A stretch of DNA of 61,019 nt from a virus: positions 1 through 61,019 of IMG/VR virus record IMGVR_UViG_3300020171_000029. One strand, written 5' to 3'. The notes under the pieces were generated by a model. It was not told where the DNA came from. It searched no databases and saw only the letters and a list, made by a program, of their open reading frames with translations. Of the stretch, positions 1 to 8,213 are shown one piece after another. The stretch's first letter is position 1; each line of letters opens with the position of its first letter. A program made the position numbers and the translations under genes.

Positions 1-394
1 CATCAAACCCGCCATAATTTGTTCCGTCTCCAAATCTACTTGTTCCTATAACTTGAAGTCGTGCTTCAGGACTTGTTGTCCCAATCCCCACATTTCCGTT
101 AGTTGAATTGACGAAAAAGACAGAGTTGTTTATTTTAAAGTCGTTTGCTCCTAAGTCGACGTTTGACGTTGCTCCGACGTAGGGGATGTAAAGTCCAGAA
201 TTATTCCAAGTTCCTATTAGATTTCCAAAGAAATTATCTGCTGTAACATTATCTCCTGAAAAATTTGATGTAACTATATAATCTAATTTTCCTGTCCAAG
301 GATTATAAACTGTACTTAATTGGAATGCTAATACAGTTCCAACTAACAAAAGAAAAAACATACCTATAAATATTTGTTTAACTATATGCTTCAT
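1..394 (-). CDS. Secreted fibre/spike-like protein, cut by the window edge
   Basis: The gene starts at an ATG at 394 behind AGGAGTG and runs off the left edge; 131 codons are visible without a stop. A basic N-terminus (MKHIVKQ) is followed by a hydrophobic segment at about residues 8-23, which looks like a signal peptide or membrane anchor. Near residues 95-120 it carries 'NVGIGTTSPEARLQV' and then 'FGDGTNY', a pattern common in tail-spike and adhesin-type proteins with S74-like ends and in secreted proteins of small archaea. It overlaps the preceding gene by 17 nt. If the window is circular, the frame closes two codons beyond the edge. The role as fibre or adhesin is inferred. Confidence 0.7.
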   Translation of the reverse strand, partial: MKHIVKQIFIGMFFLLLVGTVLAFQLSTVYNPWTGKLDYIVTSNFSGDNVTADNFFGNLIGTWNNSGLYIPYVGATSNVDLGANDFKINNSVFFVNSTNGNVGIGTTSPEARLQVIGTSRFGDGTNYGGFD

Positions 395-1652
395 ATATTC
401 CACTCCTATTATCCCAAACTTTATCAAAATTTACATTCCCTGAACCAAATAATACTGAAACAGGTAATTGTAAATTTGAACTTGTTCCTGAATATCCCAT
501 CTTCCTTAATTGCCATCCAATAGAACTTGTCACTGTTCCTGGTAATGCCAATCCTAAATAAATTGGTTGTAATGAATCTTGATAATCCATTCTTTGAATT
601 AAATTTGTTGTAAAATCACTTATAAGTCCTGAAACATAAATCTCTGTCTTTGGCATATTAACAATTGAACCACCTAATCTTGTTGATGAAGAAATTATTA
701 CACTTCCAATCCCTTTCATAGCCATAGAACCAGTCATATTGCCGTTTATAAATATTAATCCACTAACTCCGATTAATGGAGCTGATTTAATTACAACAGA
801 ACCAATAACATTAGTTCCACTAATACCAACAGGGTTTTGTATCCAAATGTTACTACCAGTTGTTACACTATCTGTAACTGCTACCAAATCCCTAATATCT
901 AAATTAGTTGAGGCAACAGTAGTTGTAGGCATAGACCATATACTACCTGTATATCCAGTCCAACTTCCTATTGTAGCAGGATTATTTATATCAACTGCAG
1001 GCATATTAACTACACTACCAGCAATCCTATTATAAACAGAAGTGCTTCCTAATAAAGTTACAATACTATCTGATGTTACTGTTAAATCTCTAATATCTAA
1101 ATTTGTAGCAGTAATTGGAGGAAGATAAACGATAGAACCAGCTACCTGATTAGTAACCTTTAAATCATCTAATTTTGCTCCACTAATACCTAATACTGGA
1201 GCTGATTTTATAACAACACTTCCAATATCATTTGTTCCACTAATTCCAATAGGATTCTGAACCCAAACATTACTTCCTGTTGATACAGAAATAGATGGCA
1301 TAGAATAAATACTTCCTGCAGTTTGAACAACATTATAAATAGAAATAGAGCCTCCTTTGATATATGATTCTGAACCAGCTGAAACTGAAACAGTAGGCAT
1401 ACTCGAAATAGAACCAGCAACTATTAAATATGAACCAGCTTCTATTCTTGTTGATTGAACATTTACACCATCATATGCTCCAATCAAAGAGGCAGAACCC
1501 AAACCAGCAGCACCAATTTTAGTAGTAGCCGGGTCTGCAGCAGCTGTTATTGCAGGCATAGAAGTAATACTTCCTGCAACCCACAATCTATGACTATCAT
1601 CTACAATAGCATTATTTCCACTTCCAATTCCATCCATTAACATTTCTGCCAT
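378..1652 (-). CDS. Repeat-rich virion surface protein
   Basis: A 424-residue protein built of degenerate short repeats of the form GSI-x-x-MP-x and 'NLDIRDL', typical of structural proteins of tailed viruses of unknown exact role. Two longer segments are near duplicates: around residues 130-160 'QNPIGISGTN' continuing to 'SVVIKSAP', and around residues 270-300 the same with small changes. No signal peptide. AGGAG lies 8 nt before the ATG. It follows the portal module and overlaps the secreted fibre-like gene, so a surface decoration or fibre role is likely, but this is inference. Confidence 0.75.
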   Translation of the reverse strand: MAEMLMDGIGSGNNAIVDDSHRLWVAGSITSMPAITAAADPATTKIGAAGLGSASLIGAYDGVNVQSTRIEAGSYLIVAGSISSMPTVSVSAGSESYIKGGSISIYNVVQTAGSIYSMPSISVSTGSNVWVQNPIGISGTNDIGSVVIKSAPVLGISGAKLDDLKVTNQVAGSIVYLPPITATNLDIRDLTVTSDSIVTLLGSTSVYNRIAGSVVNMPAVDINNPATIGSWTGYTGSIWSMPTTTVASTNLDIRDLVAVTDSVTTGSNIWIQNPVGISGTNVIGSVVIKSAPLIGVSGLIFINGNMTGSMAMKGIGSVIISSSTRLGGSIVNMPKTEIYVSGLISDFTTNLIQRMDYQDSLQPIYLGLALPGTVTSSIGWQLRKMGYSGTSSNLQLPVSVLFGSGNVNFDKVWDNRSGIYEAYS

Positions 1653-1903
1653 TATTGTTTCTCCTCGTTTAAACTATTATTTAATATTTGAAGTTCACCT
1701 AAAATTAACCACAAAAGATAATTACCTACTTCTGGAGCACCACTATCAAAAACAGGTTTTACTAAATCTCTATCTCTTAATTGGTCACCCAACAATTTCA
1801 TATCATTAAAGAATTGCTGAATATTCAAATCTGTTCTTGGATTTTCTTCAACTTCTTCCATTTCTTCAACTTCTTTTATTTGCTCTTTAATTTCTTTTGT
1901 CAT
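1652..1903 (-). CDS. Small acidic virion-module protein
   Basis: An 83-residue protein, strongly acidic at the N-terminus (EQIKEVEEMEEVEENPRTD), with a more hydrophobic C-terminal half ('YLLWLILGELQIL'). No family recognised. It overlaps its upstream neighbour by 17 nt and abuts the repeat-rich surface protein, so it is translated with the head genes. It might be a small chaperone or connector, but nothing in the sequence decides this. Confidence 0.65.
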   Translation of the reverse strand: MTKEIKEQIKEVEEMEEVEENPRTDLNIQQFFNDMKLLGDQLRDRDLVKPVFDSGAPEVGNYLLWLILGELQILNNSLNEEKQ

Positions 1904-2225
1904 TTTTTAAATCAATATAAGTTAATTTATTTCTTTGTCTATGAGTACTTATCCTAACTCCTCTCCTTGTTAATGCTTCTTTTTGTTCTCCTTCAATTCC
2001 AGCTCTTGTTCCCCATAATTCATTTTCCATTCCTTGTCTCATAACCTCTTGTGGTGACTTAGTTCCTTGCCCACTTTCATCTTCCCAATCCCCAACAACA
2101 ACCACATCCTCTTGTTTTAATGCTTCAGTTACTTCAATTTGTTCTCCACAGTTATGAACAAAATCTGTGCAATCAAATCCAACTGTATATCTCTGATTAC
2201 AATTTGGACATAAATGAATACTCAT
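1887..2225 (-). CDS. Zinc-ribbon N-terminal protein of the head module
   Basis: A 112-residue protein. The N-terminus has a CPNC pair (LCPNCNQRY) and later cysteines at C-T-D and H-N-C-G, enough for a zinc ribbon in the first 28 residues. The remainder is charged and contains 'GDWEDESGQGTKSPQEVMRQG', without recognised fold (string shortened to its key part). It sits between the portal/MuF gene and the small acidic protein with start/stop overlaps on both sides. Function unknown. Confidence 0.65.
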   Translation of the reverse strand: MSIHLCPNCNQRYTVGFDCTDFVHNCGEQIEVTEALKQEDVVVVGDWEDESGQGTKSPQEVMRQGMENELWGTRAGIEGEQKEALTRRGVRISTHRQRNKLTYIDLKNDKRN

Positions 2226-2374
2226 TTTTCGATTTCCTCTAACATTTTATTTTTATTTTCCATTTCTTTCAAATATAATTTATAATAACATTCTCCACAA
2301 ATCCATTTACCACCATAAGCGACAAATGCTTCATTCTTACAATTCTTTACTGCACATTTCGGTCTATTATTCAT
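2222..2374 (-). CDS. Small four-cysteine zinc protein
   Basis: A 50-residue protein starting at the ATG that overlaps the stop of the portal gene (ATGA). An upstream in-frame ATG at 2410 would lie inside the portal gene and has no good ribosome site. Two pairs of cysteines (CAVKNC and CGEC) form a treble-clef or ribbon-like zinc site; the rest is a lysine/glutamate helix. Function unknown. Confidence 0.65.
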   Translation of the reverse strand: MNNRPKCAVKNCKNEAFVAYGGKWICGECYYKLYLKEMENKNKMLEEIEK

Positions 2375-4860
2375 TTTAGTTCCACCACTGGAGAATAGCA
2401 ACATCTGCACATAGGATGAATGGGCAATCCTGGTTCCTGTCCAATTTCATAAATAGTTCCATTCAAAGATTCACATTCTTGACACGTCCTATTCCCAAAA
2501 CTCGCTATATGTTTAATTCTTTTTATATCATTCTCTTTATAATAATCAACTGCTCCTTGATTTGCCATTCTTGTAACTTCACTTCTCACAATTCCAATTC
2601 CTCTCTTATCTGCACTCTTTGACAATATTGGTAATCCAGATATACCTAACTTTATATCACCTTCAGCAGTCATTCGATATAAATCCTTCAAACCAACTTT
2701 CTTATCAACTTGCATTGCCATCTCTTTCATCCCTAATCCCTTCTTAAATCCATTGTCTAATATTTTTCTTGTAATTTCAATTTGCTCTAAAGTAAGATAT
2801 CCAGCTTCCAACTCAATTTCATTAACTGCCTTTATATAATCAAAATCATAAACTGCAAGTGCTGCAATAATATGTCCTAAATATTTCTTATAATTAAAGC
2901 CAAGCCATTCACTTACATCATTTATATCATCAAATCCTTCTGTGCAATGAGCACATTCTTTCTTATGCTCATAATTCTCCTGTTCTTCTGTTCTCTTAAT
3001 CTTAACAACTAATTTCTCTTTACCAAATCCTTTAATTTGTGCTAATCTTTTTTCTGCTTGTGCTTTTGTAGGATAACATCCAAATTTCTTTCCTGTTTGA
3101 TGACTAAACACACAATACTCATTTCCAACTTTCTTTATATACTCCTCAACATGTTTTTCTTCAATATCAGTATCAACACTCTCAGTTTTTCTTGTAATTT
3201 TAAACGGTTGAAGTAATCCTTGTCGTTTATAAGCCATTTTCTTTAATTTATGAACTTTACTTTTAACAACTGGTACTTCTTCCTTTTTTATAGGTATCTC
3301 TTGATTTATTTTCTCTTCTTTATTTTTTGCCATTTGGTCTATAATTGATTTTAAGAAAATCATATCTTCTTCTCTCTTTGCTTTTAGTTCTTCTTTAGTC
3401 ATTTCTTGTTGCTTAATTAAATATTCATTTCTCATTTCCTCTTGCTTCTTTATTACCTCTATAAATCCAGCTAACATCTCTTCAGGTTTAGGTTGTTTAG
3501 GTTGCTCAGCTTTTGGTTGTGGCTTTTGAGGAAATCCTTTATTCTGTCCAGGAACAATAGGTTGTGGTTGTGTTTCCAATCTCTTTCTTTCCTCCTCTTC
3601 CTTTTGTTCTTGCTCCAATCTCAACTTTTCCCATTCATCTTTATCCAACTTCAATAAATTAATCATTTCTTCCTCAAGCATTATATTCATAGCACCAGTA
3701 ATTGTAGCTGATTTCATCATATCAGAAATCAACTTCATCCTTGCTTCAACTTGCAACATACTTGGTGTTCCCCATTCAAATTCAACATGAACATCTAATC
3801 CATTTGCTTGTAAAACTCTCTTAAATATCTTCTCCTCAATAATTTTTTCTAATTCAGCCTGTATAGATTGTATCCTTCTCTGAAATACATCCACTTGTGC
3901 TCTTGCTATTCCTTCATTAATATTAGCCATTCCCATAACAACAGCAGGAATCTGGAATGCATAAAATAACATTTCTAAATCATGTTTTAATATTGAATCA
4001 AACTTTCCTCCAATATTTCCAAAGTCAACAACTTTTAACTCAACTAAATCATCTGTAGCCCAATTTGTCTTCTTACTCATAAGCTCCATCTTTTTTCCAT
4101 AAGCATCAATATCCTCTTTTTTTGGTATAATCTTTATATCACCATCAACCTTTCCTAACTTTGCCTGCAATGGACTATTTGCTTTTCTTTCCATAAGCCA
4201 ATGTTGGTCTCTTTGCATTCTTAAAAAATTATCAACTAATGGCATAGCAGAATATCCAATTCCAATTCCATAAGCACAATCACCAACAATATTAAATGGA
4301 ACATGAGCAATTTGGTCTACAGAAAAATTTATAGTCTTCTGCTTATCAAATTTAGCAAAAGCACCTTTATATTGATTATACTCTTCTACCTTTCCTTTTT
4401 TATCTCTCTTAACATACATATAATTTGCATTAAGGACTTTCAATCCTTTAACACCTTCTTTCTTGCTACCGCCAATCTCCAAGAAACCATTTCCCTTAAC
4501 TAATGCTTCCTTTGCCCATTGTCTTAAAATAGTATCAAAATTAACATCCTGCATAAATTCCTCTATAATTGTTTTTGCTCTTGCATCCTTACACTCAATA
4601 TAAAATCCAGGTCCAATAACAAAATCAACATACTTATCAACAACAGAGGTAAATAAACCAAACTTCTTATAAAGTCCTTCTAATTGTGTAAAATCAAAAG
4701 GATGTTCCTCACCAAGGTCAGTAGGAAACTTAATCTCTATCTGTTCAACCTCACCTTTAAATTGTTCTAATAAATTAATTTGTCCCACTTCATTAAGACT
4801 TGATAATTGTGGTTTATAATCAATTTCAACTATTGCCTTCTCTCTAAATGGGTTCCACAT
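2371..4860 (-). CDS. Portal protein fused to MuF-like head morphogenesis domain
   Basis: An 829-residue protein. Residues 1 to about 430 resemble phage portal proteins, the dodecameric ring through which DNA enters the capsid. A proline/glutamine/lysine-rich linker and coiled coil follow (about 430-540). Next comes a small module with 'YCVFSHQTGKKFGCYPTKAQ', then a C-terminal MuF-like domain (about 670-829) with 'GIVRSEVTRMANQGA' and the cysteine/histidine motif CQEC...HPMCRCC near the end. Portal-MuF fusions are known in some tailed viruses. A TATA-like repeat element lies just upstream, about 25 nt from the ATG, so this gene probably has its own nearly leaderless transcript. The MuF part could be a minor head protein injected or used in assembly. 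Confidence 0.85.
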   Translation of the reverse strand: MWNPFREKAIVEIDYKPQLSSLNEVGQINLLEQFKGEVEQIEIKFPTDLGEEHPFDFTQLEGLYKKFGLFTSVVDKYVDFVIGPGFYIECKDARAKTIIEEFMQDVNFDTILRQWAKEALVKGNGFLEIGGSKKEGVKGLKVLNANYMYVKRDKKGKVEEYNQYKGAFAKFDKQKTINFSVDQIAHVPFNIVGDCAYGIGIGYSAMPLVDNFLRMQRDQHWLMERKANSPLQAKLGKVDGDIKIIPKKEDIDAYGKKMELMSKKTNWATDDLVELKVVDFGNIGGKFDSILKHDLEMLFYAFQIPAVVMGMANINEGIARAQVDVFQRRIQSIQAELEKIIEEKIFKRVLQANGLDVHVEFEWGTPSMLQVEARMKLISDMMKSATITGAMNIMLEEEMINLLKLDKDEWEKLRLEQEQKEEEERKRLETQPQPIVPGQNKGFPQKPQPKAEQPKQPKPEEMLAGFIEVIKKQEEMRNEYLIKQQEMTKEELKAKREEDMIFLKSIIDQMAKNKEEKINQEIPIKKEEVPVVKSKVHKLKKMAYKRQGLLQPFKITRKTESVDTDIEEKHVEEYIKKVGNEYCVFSHQTGKKFGCYPTKAQAEKRLAQIKGFGKEKLVVKIKRTEEQENYEHKKECAHCTEGFDDINDVSEWLGFNYKKYLGHIIAALAVYDFDYIKAVNEIELEAGYLTLEQIEITRKILDNGFKKGLGMKEMAMQVDKKVGLKDLYRMTAEGDIKLGISGLPILSKSADKRGIGIVRSEVTRMANQGAVDYYKENDIKRIKHIASFGNRTCQECESLNGTIYEIGQEPGLPIHPMCRCCYSPVVELK

Positions 4861-4880
4861 ATAAATTATATGTTATTATC

Positions 4881-4911
4881 ATTTAAAAATATATTTTAAT
4901 AAATTATATAA
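4881..4911 (-). promoter_or_regulatory. Repeated late-type promoter element ahead of the portal gene
   Basis: On the minus strand the block reads TTATATAATTTA, a short spacer, then ATTTTTAAAT. The TTTTTAAAT part is TATA-like and ends about 20 nt before the portal ATG. Closely similar blocks occur at 7836-7866 and 56439-56469 and a weaker one at 50511-50544, each ahead of a minus-strand virion gene. Confidence 0.6.
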
Positions 4912-4915
4912 TTAA

Positions 4916-6235
4916 CTAATACAAAGAAGGTGACCAATCAACATTCTCTGTGGCTACCCAACAAGCAAGAGCAAGAGCATCTGGATAGTCATCAAATCTA
5001 TTTTCAGAATGATGTATCTTTATATCACCCGAACTCATCCTTTCATACCTCAAATCTCTCAATTGAAATATCAACTTCTTATGATTAGGAAACTTCAATT
5101 TGCCTTGGTTCATAAGTTTTTTGAGATTAGAATATATATCCATTTTAAACCGAGTGGTAAACCTAAATCCATTAACTATGGCACTATTTATTCCTACCTT
5201 CTCAAATTCTTCTTTTAGCCAATCTGCAGGTCCTTCGCCCATTCCAGTTTTATCCAATCCCATAGAAGAATACTGATATTTATTATTTAACATACTATTC
5301 ATACCAACAATCTCTCTTGGTTTATTTTTAAGATAATTATCAATACTAACAACTCTTATTCCACCACCATGCCCTAAAACAGAAATAAAAACACTCTCAT
5401 CTTCTCCTTCTCCTGCAATATCATTTCCAAGATAATAATTATACTTTGATTTAGGTTCTTCAGGAATATTATATTCTTCTATACAATTCTCAATTTCATC
5501 TTTATTAAAATACTTATCTCTATCTTCAACAAAATTTCCATAAATTTCACATTGAACATACTCACTATCTTCTCCATAATCTTTTATATCCTTTTCTATC
5601 TCTTTAATTCCTTCTGGCAAAATATATGGATTATCTTTATAATTATAATGGAAACAACCATAATCTTCATCGCCATCCATTCCCCTTCTCCATAATTCCC
5701 AAACTTCACCTCTTCCCCAAGGAGTTGTTGTTTCCCAAACAGGAGCACCAGTATCATATGTCAATGGCTTAATAGCATTCTTAGCACCCTCTTTTATAAA
5801 TGCACTTTCATCCTTAAACAATCGGTCATAATTTTCACCTCTTAAACTATTTGGATTATCCGCACTTCCAAAATCAATATAACTTCCATTCTTAAAAATA
5901 ATCTTAGGATATGGCGACATAATAGTTCTATCAATATCACCAAATACTTTTGCTCTATGCATAAGTTCTAAAATCTTATCATAAACAATAATTGTATGCT
6001 TATATTGAGGACCAATAACCATTTGCTTTTTAAATATTCTCAGAACAGCACCTCTTATAAGTTCCGCCGAAATCATCTGAGTCTTCCCACTTCTCCTTCC
6101 ACAAACAATAATCTTATTCTTATTTGGTGACAAAAGAACTTCTTTTTGTTTATCATGTGGTTCCTGATTTAAATAAGCAATTTGAAATCCAATTGGATTA
6201 TAGAAATCTTTAACACCAAGATTTATGTTCTCCAT
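4916..6235 (-). CDS. terL: Terminase large subunit (packaging ATPase-nuclease)
   Basis: The motor that packages DNA into the prohead. Walker A 'CGRRSGKTQ' lies at about residues 45-53, a Walker B-type 'YDRLFKDESAF' follows near residue 150, and the C-terminal RNase H-like nuclease begins with 'YYLGNDIAGEGEDES' and has further acidic residues near 'RFDDYPDALALA'. I chose the ATG at 6235 because GGAG lies 9 nt upstream; the frame is open to 6289, overlapping the HNH gene. About 439 residues is usual for the family. The portal gene follows directly. Confidence 0.93.
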   Translation of the reverse strand: MENINLGVKDFYNPIGFQIAYLNQEPHDKQKEVLLSPNKNKIIVCGRRSGKTQMISAELIRGAVLRIFKKQMVIGPQYKHTIIVYDKILELMHRAKVFGDIDRTIMSPYPKIIFKNGSYIDFGSADNPNSLRGENYDRLFKDESAFIKEGAKNAIKPLTYDTGAPVWETTTPWGRGEVWELWRRGMDGDEDYGCFHYNYKDNPYILPEGIKEIEKDIKDYGEDSEYVQCEIYGNFVEDRDKYFNKDEIENCIEEYNIPEEPKSKYNYYLGNDIAGEGEDESVFISVLGHGGGIRVVSIDNYLKNKPREIVGMNSMLNNKYQYSSMGLDKTGMGEGPADWLKEEFEKVGINSAIVNGFRFTTRFKMDIYSNLKKLMNQGKLKFPNHKKLIFQLRDLRYERMSSGDIKIHHSENRFDDYPDALALACWVATENVDWSPSLY

Positions 6236-6461
6236 ATCCATATTCTCCTTTGCCATGTATTTCATCATGACAATCTTTACATAAAGCAATTACATCAACA
6301 TCCAATTCTTCATTTCCAATATTATCATAATTCAAATGATGTAATTGTGTTGCCTTCTCCCCACACTTAGAACAAACCCATCCTATCAATTCCATAATAT
6401 ATTTTCTTCTCTCCTTCCACTCATCACTCTTCAAATATTCAATATATTCAATCTTGTGCAT
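6210..6461 (-). CDS. HNH endonuclease
   Basis: An 83-residue single-domain HNH nuclease: CSKC, then 'LHHLNYDN' and 'LCKDCHDEIHG', which together give the zinc-binding cysteines and the catalytic histidine. Such small HNH proteins next to the large terminase are known to take part in cos-type cleavage in some tailed phages, so a packaging role is plausible here. The start at 6461 is chosen because GGAG lies 6 nt upstream; the frame is open to 6479. Overlaps both terminase genes. Confidence 0.85.
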   Translation of the reverse strand: MHKIEYIEYLKSDEWKERRKYIMELIGWVCSKCGEKATQLHHLNYDNIGNEELDVDVIALCKDCHDEIHGKGEYGYGEHKSWC

Positions 6462-6861
6462 CTTCTTCTCCAATAACAATTTGCTTCTTTTTCCAATTCC
6501 TTAATCTCTCCATAATAACATCGGCAGTAACATCGAGATTTAAATTAACATTCTGTTGAACTGGCGGATATAAATATTTCATGTAATCAAGAATCTTATT
6601 CATAAGCGTAACAGCATCCCTAACACATTCATTCTTTAGCTTCTTATCATCAGTTTCAAGCTTATCATTATCTTTAAGAATCTTTTTTAAAAGAATAAGA
6701 CAATCTTCTAATTCTTCTATACATTTATCTTTTGTCCATCTTCTTTTATAAGGTACCTTTCTTTGTCTGCTTCTATATTCCTCATCTACTTCAATGGGAC
6801 GAGAACCAAATCCATATTTATATGCTTCTGGATTTCCACTTCTTCCTTTAACACCTGCCAT
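6448..6861 (-). CDS. terS: Probable terminase small subunit
   Basis: A 137-residue protein immediately upstream of HNH and the large terminase. It begins 'MAGVKGRSGNPEAYKYGFGS', the G-x-SGNP style start common in phage small terminases and related DNA-binding proteins, followed by a basic stretch (RRWTKDK) and helical segments. The small subunit recognises viral DNA and loads the large subunit. Identification rests on position and N-terminal style. Confidence 0.65.
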   Translation of the reverse strand: MAGVKGRSGNPEAYKYGFGSRPIEVDEEYRSRQRKVPYKRRWTKDKCIEELEDCLILLKKILKDNDKLETDDKKLKNECVRDAVTLMNKILDYMKYLYPPVQQNVNLNLDVTADVIMERLRNWKKKQIVIGEEDAQD

Positions 6862-6892
6862 TTTATATCGTGTTCTATAAAAAAATATAAAA

Positions 6893-7327
6893 CTACTTCT
6901 CCTTTTTCTTTATTTCTCTATGCTCTCCAATCTCTTTTCCTTCAAGTGGCACAAAAACTGAAATTCCATGTCCTCTATTCTTACATTGATAATTCAAAGT
7001 ATATCCAATCATACCTTGTGTCTTTTTTCCATCATCTGTAAGCTTATCACCATATGTGTCTTCTTCACTTATAAGTTCAAATCTATCAGCATCCCCATAC
7101 TTCTCTAAATCGCCAATATCAACACTTATCTCTTCAAACTTAATAAAGCCATGTCTTCTTTCAGATTCTTTTTCTGCTGTTTCCATCTTATCTCTAAAAT
7201 CCAACCTTGCACATTGTTCATCAAATGGTTTATGCATCTTAACAAACCTTTGTGCAACTTCAGCAGCCTTCCTACTAAAAATAGTTATCGGCATAACAGT
7301 TCCAACATCTACATAATCTTTTGTCAT
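6893..7327 (-). CDS. Conserved-looking protein of the packaging operon
   Basis: A 144-residue protein of mixed charge with no recognised domain. It has 'MPITIFSRKAAEVAQRFVKM' near the start and a lysine-rich C-terminus. It lies between a coiled-coil protein (stop/start shared at 7327) and the small terminase and is presumably co-transcribed with them. Function unknown. Confidence 0.65.
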   Translation of the reverse strand: MTKDYVDVGTVMPITIFSRKAAEVAQRFVKMHKPFDEQCARLDFRDKMETAEKESERRHGFIKFEEISVDIGDLEKYGDADRFELISEEDTYGDKLTDDGKKTQGMIGYTLNYQCKNRGHGISVFVPLEGKEIGEHREIKKKEK

Positions 7328-7629
7328 TATTTGTCCTCCTTTTCAACTTCTTTTACTTGTTCGACCTTTTCCTCAACTCCATCTCTTATCTGGCTCTGTA
7401 AAATATTTATTACATTCTTTACAGTTGCCAATTCAGATTCATATTCCTTTTTGTTCTGTTTAAAATCCCTGATATTCTTTTTATGGTTCATATCCAAACC
7501 AGTTTTCAACATCAAATCGTGATATTCAATCTGATACTCTAACCACTCTTTTTCTTGCTTCCTATTCTCTAATCCTTTCATAGCAAAAATCAATTCTTGT
7601 CCTTCCAATTTTCTTTTTTTAGTTTTCAT
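7327..7629 (-). CDS. Coiled-coil protein
   Basis: A 100-residue protein that is almost wholly charged helix: repeated E/K/Q-rich segments with hydrophobic residues at heptad spacing (for example 'LENRKQEKEWLEYQIEYHDL'). No catalytic motif. It overlaps the 54-residue gene upstream by 4 nt and its stop shares bases with the next start. A structural or adaptor role in packaging is possible but unproven. Confidence 0.6.
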   Translation of the reverse strand: MKTKKRKLEGQELIFAMKGLENRKQEKEWLEYQIEYHDLMLKTGLDMNHKKNIRDFKQNKKEYESELATVKNVINILQSQIRDGVEEKVEQVKEVEKEDK

Positions 7630-7790
7630 TTATTTACCTCCATAAATTGTTTGTATTCTTGGCAAAATTTTATGTACTCATCCAACTTGACTTGAACAAA
7701 TTTTGATAACTTAAAATGCTCCTCACCATTCAAAAACTCTTGTTGGTCTTTTCCTATTGTAATGCATTTTTGAATAAAATTTTCATCCAT
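7626..7790 (-). CDS. 54-residue protein, first gene of the packaging operon
   Basis: Small protein starting at 7790 and ending in an ATGA-type overlap with the coiled-coil gene. It carries 'CITIGKDQQEFL' and 'FKLSKFVQVKLDEY', a pattern like short ribbon-helix-helix-type regulators of archaea, though too short to be sure. A copy of the repeated promoter element lies about 45 nt upstream, so this is probably the first cistron of the terminase operon. Confidence 0.6.
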   Translation of the reverse strand: MDENFIQKCITIGKDQQEFLNGEEHFKLSKFVQVKLDEYIKFCQEYKQFMEVNK

Positions 7791-7835
7791 CTTCAGTTAT
7801 ATATAAAATATATATAGAAAATATAAAAATCATAT

Positions 7836-7866
7836 ATTTAAAAATCTATTTAAGTAAATTATATAA
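7836..7866 (-). promoter_or_regulatory. Repeated promoter element ahead of the terminase operon
   Basis: Minus-strand TTATATAATTTA, spacer, ATTTTTAAAT, nearly the same as the elements before the portal gene and at 56.4 kb. It also follows directly the 3' hairpin of the structured RNA region, so termination of that RNA and initiation of the operon share about 40 nt. Confidence 0.6.
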
Positions 7867-7874
7867 TATAAAAT

Positions 7875-7892
7875 CCCAGTAACTTTCCTGGG
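7875..7892 (-). terminator. Hairpin followed by AT-rich tail at end of structured RNA region
   Basis: Stem CCCAG/CTGGG with an 8-nt loop; on the minus strand it is followed by ATTTTATATT. Placed at the downstream end of the GC-rich RNA island, it fits a terminator or 3' boundary. Confidence 0.45.
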
Positions 7893-7956
7893 TGTCAGAG
7901 GTTCGATGCACCGGACGTTGACCGGTATCCGTAGCCTCAGGGTGTTAACAACCCAA
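7893..7956 (-). ncRNA. Structured GC-rich RNA segment downstream of tRNA-like element 1
   Basis: A GC-rich stretch in an AT-rich genome. Visible helices: ACCGG/CCGGT with a 7-nt loop (7910-7926), enclosed by GAGG/CCTC, and GGGT/ACCC around 7940-7953. No ORF of credible quality crosses it. I cannot name the RNA; it may be a processed leader, a decayed tRNA or an unrecognised viral ncRNA. Strand is assumed from the tRNA-like neighbours. Confidence 0.4.
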
Positions 7957-8040
7957 TGCCCCCAGCAGGAATCGAACCTGCAACCATTCCATTTAGAAAG
8001 TGCGACATTGGTTGTCTCTTTGTTTCTTTCTTTAAGGGGC
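7957..8040 (-). tRNA. tRNA-like element 1 (amino acid not assignable)
   Basis: On the minus strand the 5' end GCCCCTT pairs with TGGGGGC at the 3' end (six pairs, last one mismatched), and a perfect T arm GCAGG-TTCGATT-CCTGC lies directly before it; discriminator A, no encoded CCA. The 84-nt length suits a class II tRNA. However, no convincing D arm or five-pair anticodon stem is visible; a CAACCA/TGGTTG stem encloses 22 nt containing TTCTAAA. It may be a degenerate tRNA, a tRNA-like decoy, or a tRNA with an unusual fold. Confidence 0.45.
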
Positions 8041-8095
8041 ATCCCCGTCTTTTCAACGGGGTACTCAATAGGATTAAGTTATTACTTAACCCGTA
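8041..8095 (-). ncRNA. Spacer with two hairpins between the tRNA-like elements
   Basis: Two clear stems: CCCCGT/ACGGGG with loop CTTTTCA (8043-8061; in plus-strand reading this resembles an anticodon arm with UUU, but there is no matching tRNA body) and TTAAGT/ACTTAA extended by GG/CC (about 8071-8092). Probably part of the same minus-strand transcript. Confidence 0.35.
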
Positions 8096-8190
8096 TGCAG
8101 ACGGCAGGATTCGAACCTGCGAAGGGATTAATACCCACTTTGTCGCGATTACGCCTTCAGTTCCTTTGTCCGCTTGGATGTACGGTCTGC
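8096..8190 (-). tRNA. tRNA-like element 2, class II length (amino acid not assignable)
   Basis: Minus-strand 5' GCAGACC pairs with CGTCTGC (six pairs plus a mismatch at position 7), with a perfect T arm GCAGG-TTCGAAT-CCTGC, discriminator A and a long variable-arm-like stem GGG-TATTAAT-CCC. A D-loop-like 'CCAAGCGGACAAAGG' is present. The 95-nt length and D loop recall Ser/Leu/Tyr tRNAs, but the anticodon stem cannot be folded by eye. A TATA-like TTTATAAA lies 24-31 nt upstream. Confidence 0.5.
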
Positions 8191-8213
8191 TTAAAATAAA
8201 AAAATAAACAAAG

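Noticed and set aside
7626-7790. Apparent frameshift in the 54-residue gene
   Set aside because: Re-reading the bases showed an intact frame from 7790 to 7626.
8043-8061. Plus-strand tRNA-Lys suggested by a CTTTTCA loop on a 6-bp stem
   Set aside because: No acceptor, D or T arm in the right places on the plus strand.
7906-8207. Plus-strand ORFs of about 83-97 residues
   Set aside because: They read antisense through the tRNA-like elements; the sequences resemble well-known spurious antisense-tRNA translations.
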